Assembly: GCA_030629295.1 (NCBI GenBank)
Contig: DAOVPH010000041.1
Location: 1-10,283, forward strand
DNA length: 10,283 nt
Direction of reading: 5' to 3'
Source: Candidatus Latescibacterota bacterium
GTDB taxonomy: Bacteria > Latescibacterota > MVCY01
Shown piece after piece: positions 6,081-10,283 of this stretch. A program made the translations under genes and the position numbers. The stretch's first letter is position 1. The number at the start of each line of letters is the position of its first letter. Below the pieces are notes generated by a model. That model was not told the DNA's origin, made no database searches, and saw only the letters and a list, made by a program, of their open reading frames with translations.

Positions 6081-6109
6081 GATGCAGATTTTCGCCGATG
6101 AACGCAGAT
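6081..6109. repeat. Short GCAGAT-containing repeat-like segment
   Basis: The stretch holds two related units, ATGCAGAT (6082-6089) and ATGAACGCAGAT (6098-6109). From memory, this kind of CGCAGAT phrase occurs as a dispersed intergenic repeat in several environmental genomes. Only one copy lies in this window, so the repeat status is not shown here. Confidence 0.3.
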
Positions 6110-6121
6110 AATTATCTTAAC

Positions 6122-6126
6122 GGAGG
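6122..6126 (+). promoter_or_regulatory. Ribosome binding site that sets the propeller lipoprotein start
   Basis: GGAGG ends 6 bases before the ATG at 6133. A TTG at 6130 is in frame but only 3 bases away, so ATG 6133 is preferred. Confidence 0.8.
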
Positions 6127-6132
6127 TAATTG

Positions 6133-7296
6133 ATGAAAAAGAGTTTAACTAAATGTATAGTCCGAGGAAGTATCCTTTTGTCCCTGATCCTTATAGCAGG
6201 TTGCGGGCAAAATCAGATAAAAATTGAATTTAAAGCTCAACCCAATCAAAAGGCAAGATTGGTCACCAAAATAGGGGCAGTCGAGTTTAACCGCCTATTG
6301 TCAGATGGATATCTGTTCACAGATATGAAAAGTGGAAGATACCACTTCACTGTGGTAGCCGATGGATATTTTGAGACTAAACAGTGTGAGGTGAAGTTCG
6401 CGCCCCTGCTTCCCAATTCAGTCAAGACCTATGTAGTAGAGTTTCACCTCCCTGCTGCCGACACCACCTGGCCCGGGGGAACAGTTGTGTTCAATAGCGA
6501 CAAACACGGAGTTGACAATTTAGAGATATATTCTATGCGACTGGATGGCTCCAGGCTGACTAATTTGACTTCTCATAAAGGCTGCGATACCGAGCCTTCC
6601 TGGTCACCGGATGGCAGTAAGATAGTGTTTGTATCAGATAGAAATTCAAGCCTAATTTGCAGTTCTATTTACCTGATGGACGCCGATGGCTCCAACCAGA
6701 CCAGATTGACCTTCAGCAAATCCAAGGATTACAGTCCCTGCTGGTCACCCGATGGCACCAGAATAGGCTTTTGCAGCCAAAGGACAAGTAAAGATCAGAT
6801 ATTTGTGATAAAAGCCAACGGCGATTCGGTCGCTTGTTTAAGTGACGGCACTGCCTCGGACAAATTCCCCTGTTGGTCACCTGACGGCAACAGGATTATC
6901 TTCGTCAGCGACCGAGACGGCCGCCGAGGTGACAAAATCTACTCGATGAGATCCGATGGATCCGATGTTACCCGACTGACCGACACGATAGAGATGGACT
7001 GGAATCCTGTCTGGTCGGCTGATGGAAACTGGATCCTGTTTGACTCCAGCAGAAGAGGGGGACGCGATATATTTCTGATGAAGAGTGACGGTAAGTGGCC
7101 GACAAGATTGACTTTAACTTCTAAAAACTACGAATGGCAAGCGGTGTGCCTGTCTACTGGGCAGGGTTTTCTCACCGCCGCCGACTTAGAAGGCAATTAC
7201 GATATTTATCTGATTAACTTCTCTGGTGATCGGATTGTAAACTTAACCAAGACAAAAGACTGGGATGAACGCAACCCCAGTTGGAGGCCGTTTTGA
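6133..7296 (+). CDS. TolB-like beta-propeller (PD40 repeat) lipoprotein
   Basis: The 387-residue product begins with a lipoprotein signal: positive residues, a hydrophobic run at 13-22 and lipobox LIAG before Cys24. It should be exported, lipidated and membrane-anchored, facing the periplasm or the cell surface. Residues about 27-110 form a small beta domain resembling PEGA-type domains (GYLFTDMKSGRYHFTVVADGY). From about 115 to the end, repeats of the PD40/WD40-like type follow. WSPDG or its variants have Trp at 157, 204, 248 and 294, and a final WRPF at 384, a period of about 45 residues; one blade between 294 and 384 is degenerate. That makes about six blades, each with IYxMxxDGS..TRLT strands as in TolB. 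It lacks the TolB N-terminal domain, and no tol or pal genes are nearby, so it is not TolB itself. A binding or scaffold role is inferred. The next gene is another lipoprotein. Confidence 0.9.
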   Translation: MKKSLTKCIVRGSILLSLILIAGCGQNQIKIEFKAQPNQKARLVTKIGAVEFNRLLSDGYLFTDMKSGRYHFTVVADGYFETKQCEVKFAPLLPNSVKTYVVEFHLPAADTTWPGGTVVFNSDKHGVDNLEIYSMRLDGSRLTNLTSHKGCDTEPSWSPDGSKIVFVSDRNSSLICSSIYLMDADGSNQTRLTFSKSKDYSPCWSPDGTRIGFCSQRTSKDQIFVIKANGDSVACLSDGTASDKFPCWSPDGNRIIFVSDRDGRRGDKIYSMRSDGSDVTRLTDTIEMDWNPVWSADGNWILFDSSRRGGRDIFLMKSDGKWPTRLTLTSKNYEWQAVCLSTGQGFLTAADLEGNYDIYLINFSGDRIVNLTKTKDWDERNPSWRPF

Positions 7297-7389
7297 TCGG
7301 AAACCAGCTAATTGAGAAAACATTCTCACGGCAGAACTCCAATGCCTAAGGGAAGTACTTCTAAAATCTGCTTCAGGAGGTGATAACTT

Positions 7390-8016
7390 ATGCAAAGCAG
7401 GATTTGGGGATCCTGTCTGTCAAACAGAATTGGCCTGCTATGGGGCGGTCTGTTTTTGCTGTTTCTCATCGGTTGTGCCGCCACACAGGTACCGCCCCCG
7501 CCTATTCCAGCCGGGAAAACCATGCTGGTACTTGAAGCCGCTGGAGTTGAAAGTCTCAACTTCACTGTCTTCGACCAAGGCACAGGCGAAAAAGTACTGG
7601 AAACCGCTGGGCTTAGTGCCTTTGTCTCACCAGGGACTTATAAGGTGGTAATCCAAACAGATATAGACCAGCCGGTCGTTATCGACAGCGTGAAGATCAA
7701 AACGGAGCTGGAAAAACACCTACAAGTCCCGGTGGGAAGATTCATAATGACTGTCTCTGAGGAGTACACAGACCAACAAGGCGAAAAGAAGACTACCAGA
7801 GTACGACCCCGATTCACTATATACGACTACACTATGAGTCGTCCTTTAGCCAAAGGCGTAACCACTTTTCCGCCCAAGCGATATGTCCTTCCTCTTGGGA
7901 ACTATAAGGTGAGCATTGAAATGATGGGAACTTTTGAACAGCGCATTATCAAGGAAGCAAAAATAAGGTTTGGCAGGATATACCCAATAGATTTCCAGTT
8001 TACCAGCAGCAGATAA
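7390..8016 (+). CDS. Putative lipoprotein of unknown function, beta-rich
   Basis: The 208-residue product has a type II signal peptide: Arg13, hydrophobic residues 14-27 and FLIG before Cys29, then a short proline-rich linker (PPPPIP). The mature part appears to be two related beta modules, at about 43-120 and 138-205. Each has the pattern of a strand, a GTYKVVI or GNYKVSI turn-strand, and a closing strand, which recalls PEGA or carboxypeptidase-regulatory-like folds. No catalytic motif is seen and I do not recognise a named family. A near-ideal AGGAGGTGAT (7375-7384) precedes the ATG. It lies 93 bases after the propeller lipoprotein with no terminator between them, so the two are probably co-transcribed and may act together in the envelope. 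Confidence 0.85.
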   Translation: MQSRIWGSCLSNRIGLLWGGLFLLFLIGCAATQVPPPPIPAGKTMLVLEAAGVESLNFTVFDQGTGEKVLETAGLSAFVSPGTYKVVIQTDIDQPVVIDSVKIKTELEKHLQVPVGRFIMTVSEEYTDQQGEKKTTRVRPRFTIYDYTMSRPLAKGVTTFPPKRYVLPLGNYKVSIEMMGTFEQRIIKEAKIRFGRIYPIDFQFTSSR

Positions 8017-8051
8017 GAGTGAACTACACCAAGAGGAAGTTATACTGCAAG

Positions 8052-8083
8052 AAAAAATGGCCCATCTGGATGGGCCGTTTTTT
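8052..8083. terminator. Bidirectional intrinsic terminator between convergent genes
   Basis: GGCCCAT (8059-8065) and ATGGGCC (8070-8076) form a stem with loop CTGG. Six A's precede it (8052-8057) and six T's follow it (8078-8083), so it can end both the plus-strand lipoprotein transcript and the minus-strand hydrolase transcript. Confidence 0.9.
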
Positions 8084-8109
8084 ACTATGCTATAATCTGG
8101 GGCAAAGAA

Positions 8110-8739
8110 TCACCTTTCTTTTAGAAATGGGTTCTCTCTCCGTTCCTGTCCCACGGTAGTGATCTCTCCATGTCCAGGATAGACTACTGTCTCCTCACCA
8201 AGTATCAACAGTTTCTGGCAAATAGATTCCAGCAGCAGCTCCAGTGAGGCACCAGCAAAATCCGTTCTTCCTATGCTTCCCTGAAACAGGGTATCACCGG
8301 CAAAAACGGCCTTGCCAGGCACCAACAGGCTAATCCCGCCGGGGGAATGTCCCGGGGTGAAAAGCACTTTAAGATTCAACCCACCTACTTTTACCACATT
8401 GCCTTCCTCCAGCAGAATATCGGCGCGTGGCGAGGTCACTGGAGAAGCGAAAAAACGGGACAGATTTGCCACTGGGTCGGTCAACAGAGGGGCACCCAGC
8501 CGGTGAATGAGTATCTGTGCCCCGGTCTGTCCCTTGATCTCTCGATTGGCACCGATATGGTCGCAGTGACCGTGGGTGTTAATGATTTTATTGACCTTGA
8601 GCTTTTTTTGTTCTATTACTTGCAGAATTTCTCTGGCATTGGCCCCGGGGTCGATAACCACTGCCTCTTCACCCTCAGCGGCGGCCACAAGATAGCAATT
8701 TGTCCCAAACTCGCTCACCACTATTCTCTCAATCAGCAA
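8110..8739 (-). CDS. Metallo-beta-lactamase-fold hydrolase (glyoxalase II-like)
   Basis: A 209-residue cytoplasmic enzyme of the MBL superfamily, the size usual for the short glyoxalase II-like group. The metal-binding motif THGHCDHIG gives His56, His58, Asp60 and His61; further ligands are His131 (TPGHSPGG), Asp149 (AGDTLF) and His190 (YPGHGE). All expected dinuclear-site residues are present. Related proteins hydrolyse S-D-lactoylglutathione or other thioesters, but the substrate cannot be assigned from sequence and the C-terminal substrate-binding domain of true glyoxalase II is missing. The start is TTG (8737-8739), supported by AGGAGGG five bases upstream on the minus strand. It is the last gene of a minus-strand group, 78 bases after the HD-domain gene. 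Confidence 0.93.
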   Translation of the reverse strand: MLIERIVVSEFGTNCYLVAAAEGEEAVVIDPGANAREILQVIEQKKLKVNKIINTHGHCDHIGANREIKGQTGAQILIHRLGAPLLTDPVANLSRFFASPVTSPRADILLEEGNVVKVGGLNLKVLFTPGHSPGGISLLVPGKAVFAGDTLFQGSIGRTDFAGASLELLLESICQKLLILGEETVVYPGHGEITTVGQERRENPFLKER

Positions 8740-8817
8740 TTGTTCCCTCCTGTAAGTTCTTTATAAGAAAATCCTGTTACTACTCATGCTCCCCGTAGTA
8801 ATTCGCCTTCCGACCAC

Positions 8818-9393
8818 TTACAGTCCCAACTGATCGCTTATCGCCTGCATTGCTCTCAGGCTTATCTGTACAAACTCCTCCAGACTCAAACCTAAGTTCT
8901 TGCATTCCAGGATAATCTGGCGATCCACATTTCGGGCAAACTCTTTCTGCTTCATCTTTTTTAGCACCGATTTCACCTTCACCTGAGAGAGCTCTTTGCC
9001 GGGGTGAACCAGAGCTGCGGCCACGATCAGTCCAGTAATTGTCTCGGCTGAGGCCAAGGCAAAATCGAGCAAGGTCTGGCGTCTTGTCCCTGTCTCTTCA
9101 TTATGGGATTTAACAGCGCGGACAATCTCAGGAGAAACCCCTCGCTTAGCCAAGACTAAAGCGGCCATCAGTCCATGCCTGGAGGGCTCATCTCTTGTCT
9201 GCTCGAAATCCAGGTCATGAAGCAAACCGGCTATTCCCCACTGTTCCACATCTTTACCCAATTTCTCTGCCAGGGCCCTCATTATTGCCTCTGACGCCAG
9301 ACAATGGCGGATGAGGTTCACAGACCCGACCTTCTGGTTGAGTAGCTCCCAGGCCTGTTGGCGAGTGATCCCTGTTGGTGTCTTCTCTGGCAT
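8818..9393 (-). CDS. HD-domain phosphohydrolase-family protein
   Basis: The 191-residue product carries an HD domain with His30, the doublet His59-Asp60 (GLLHDLDFE), His73 and His97 in order, consistent with metal binding. The position near 117 that is often Asp in this family (A.DELTG type) reads AETITG, with Glu117 in place of Asp. HD proteins hydrolyse phosphomonoesters, phosphodiesters or nucleotides; the substrate here is unknown. ATG is at 9391-9393, with AGGAGG upstream on the minus strand. It lies between the DNA glycosylase gene upstream (a 282-base gap carrying repeats) and the MBL hydrolase downstream (78 bases), so co-transcription with the hydrolase is likely. Confidence 0.88.
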   Translation of the reverse strand: MPEKTPTGITRQQAWELLNQKVGSVNLIRHCLASEAIMRALAEKLGKDVEQWGIAGLLHDLDFEQTRDEPSRHGLMAALVLAKRGVSPEIVRAVKSHNEETGTRRQTLLDFALASAETITGLIVAAALVHPGKELSQVKVKSVLKKMKQKEFARNVDRQIILECKNLGLSLEEFVQISLRAMQAISDQLGL

Positions 9394-9505
9394 AATTTAT
9401 CCTCCTTACCTAACTGTAAAGGTAGTAGCACTGGGGCTTATCTCCGGCAGGGGTAAGCTTTTCTCCCCCTCTGCATTTCCCCGGCCGTAGCGCGGGGGGA
9501 CAAGC

Positions 9506-9546
9506 CCCCGGGTCGTCTGTGCCCACCCGAGGACGGGTGGGCGAGC
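9506..9546. repeat. Dispersed hairpin repeat, copy 2
   Basis: This matches 5876-5916 at 38 of 41 positions. The hairpin is GCCCACCCG (9521-9529), loop AGGA, CGGGTGGGC (9534-9542). Compared with copy 1, a T-A pair has become a C-G pair by changes on both arms. A G-run and C-run (9494-9499, 9505-9509) just before it can form a further small hairpin. Confidence 0.85.
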
Positions 9547-9626
9547 ACTCAGGGGTAACTCTCGGCCAGAAGAAATAGTCTCAGAATCACCTGAAATGAG
9601 TATTAGAGGCATAAACCGACCTTAAT

Positions 9627-9655
9627 GTAGAGACGACCCGCCGGGTCGTCTCTAC
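9627..9655. repeat. Palindromic repeat with 13-bp arms
   Basis: GTAGAGACGACCC (9627-9639) and GGGTCGTCTCTAC (9643-9655) are exact reverse complements around GCC. From memory, GTAGAGACG...CGTCTCTAC palindromes are common dispersed intergenic repeats in environmental bacteria and cyanobacteria. It lies 20 bases past the stop of the glycosylase gene, but no T-run follows on the minus strand, so a terminator role is doubtful. CCGGGTCGTCT is shared with 9508-9518. Confidence 0.8.
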
Positions 9656-9675
9656 AATATTATTCTCTTCTGCAC

Positions 9676-10283
9676 TTAACCAGCCGTTTTTTCAATAAAA
9701 TACACACAGTAGTGTTGAACTGGACATATCTGGCAGCGGGGATTCCGTGCCCGACAGATGGTTCTCCCAAACTTAAGCAAGTTCAGATGAAAGGAGTATG
9801 TCTTCCCCGGGGGCAGCAGGCGGTTCATAATCCGATGGGTTTTCTCCGCAGAACTGCCCTCCGGCACCAGTTCCAATCTCCTGCAAATCCTGACAACATG
9901 AGTGTCTACCGGAAAAATATCCCTGCCGCAGGCAAAACACAGCACTACACTAATGGTCTTCAGCCCCACCCCTTTAAGTTTGCAAAAGGTGGAGATAACC
10001 TCTTCTGTCTCCATATCGCAGATAGGTTCGAGGCTCAACTGGCCGTAATTCTCTCTGGTCCAGGCCAGAAGGGCCTTGATCCTAACTGCTTTCTGCTCTG
10101 CCAGTCCGCCCACCCGAATAGCGGCGGTAATCTCGGCCAGCTCTGCCGCCAGCACATCCTCCCAGGTGGGGAATCTCTGTCTAAGGGACTGGTAAGCCCG
10201 GCCGCTATTGGTGTCAGTGGTATTCTGGGATAGAATAGTCCTGATCAGTGTGTCCAAGGGTTCCTCGGTAGGGCGCCGGTGAG
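9676..10283 (-). CDS. nth: Endonuclease III-like DNA glycosylase/AP lyase, start outside the window
   Basis: This is a base-excision repair enzyme of the HhH-GPD family. Numbering from the TTG at 10257, the sequence shows LSQNTTDTN at 9-17, the helix-hairpin-helix LKGVGLKT with catalytic-type Lys100 at 94-101, and VDTHV with Asp118 at 117-121. The C-terminal 4Fe-4S cluster pattern is C168-x6-C175-x2-C178-x5-C184. Lys plus Asp marks a bifunctional glycosylase/lyase of the Nth group rather than MutY. The reading frame stays open through PTEEP to the last base of the window, and residues typical of the family lie before LDTLIRTIL, so TTG 10257 is probably internal and the true start lies beyond 10283. 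It differs from classical Nth in the LSQNTTD segment and could be a related subfamily. Confidence 0.92.
   Translation of the reverse strand, partial: HRRPTEEPLDTLIRTILSQNTTDTNSGRAYQSLRQRFPTWEDVLAAELAEITAAIRVGGLAEQKAVRIKALLAWTRENYGQLSLEPICDMETEEVISTFCKLKGVGLKTISVVLCFACGRDIFPVDTHVVRICRRLELVPEGSSAEKTHRIMNRLLPPGKTYSFHLNLLKFGRTICRARNPRCQICPVQHYCVYFIEKTAG

Noticed and set aside
8091..8096. TATAAT resembling a -10 box
   Set aside because: It has no -35 partner at 16-18 bases and would fire into the convergent minus-strand gene just after a terminator; probably chance.
8347..8766. Plus-strand open frame of 139 codons
   Set aside because: It is antisense to the MBL-fold hydrolase, whose full metal-ligand set fixes the coding strand.
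9406..9612. Minus-strand open frame of 68 codons upstream of the HD gene
   Set aside because: It is translated through the palindromic repeat DNA, is Pro/Arg/Gly-rich, and has only a weak ribosome binding site; probably non-coding.
9712..10233. Plus-strand open frame of 173 codons
   Set aside because: It is antisense to the endonuclease III-like gene, which has catalytic and 4Fe-4S motifs; the plus-strand product resembles no protein family.

Overview
This window reads as chromosomal DNA of an uncultured-type, Gram-negative-style bacterium. The evidence is two lipoproteins with clear lipoboxes (one a TolB-like propeller), strong AGGAGG-type ribosome binding sites, occasional TTG starts, intrinsic terminators and several palindromic intergenic repeats of the kind scattered through environmental genomes. 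No 16S, tRNA or phylum-specific marker is present, so the phylum cannot be fixed. There is no CRISPR array, prophage or intact insertion sequence.

Left part (about 1-5450, plus strand): a signalling and nucleic-acid block. The first gene joins a sigma-54 (RpoN) DNA-binding domain, without the activator- and core-binding regions of a true sigma factor, to a GIY-YIG nuclease domain. The second half of the nuclease domain, including its expected catalytic Glu and terminal Asn, lies in the -1 frame behind a perfectly phased A AAA AAC heptamer. It is therefore either a programmed frameshift or a one-base indel in an A-run. A short coding fragment of a PAS/histidine-kinase linker follows, then a 1148-residue membrane histidine kinase with about six PAS domains and two free-standing receiver proteins. 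Spacing and overlap make kinase-receiver-receiver a tight operon. No output domain or Hpt is visible, so the downstream target is unknown.

Middle part (about 5340-6130): a 32-bp perfect palindrome, a terminator whose stem overlaps a good sigma-70 promoter, a cold-shock protein gene with a roughly 100-nt leader and its own terminator, then about 315 bp of non-coding DNA packed with hairpins. One of these hairpins recurs near 9.5 kb with compensatory base changes.

Right part: two plus-strand lipoprotein genes (6133-8016), the first a beta-propeller lipoprotein and the second a small beta-rich lipoprotein, probably exported as a pair. A bidirectional terminator separates them from a minus-strand group read in the order endonuclease III-like DNA glycosylase (its start lies beyond the window), HD-domain phosphohydrolase and metallo-beta-lactamase-fold hydrolase. 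These three are ordinary housekeeping or repair-type genes. Palindromic repeats sit between the glycosylase and the HD gene.

The most unusual item is the RpoN-DBD/GIY-YIG gene with its possible recoding site; next is the covarying dispersed hairpin.
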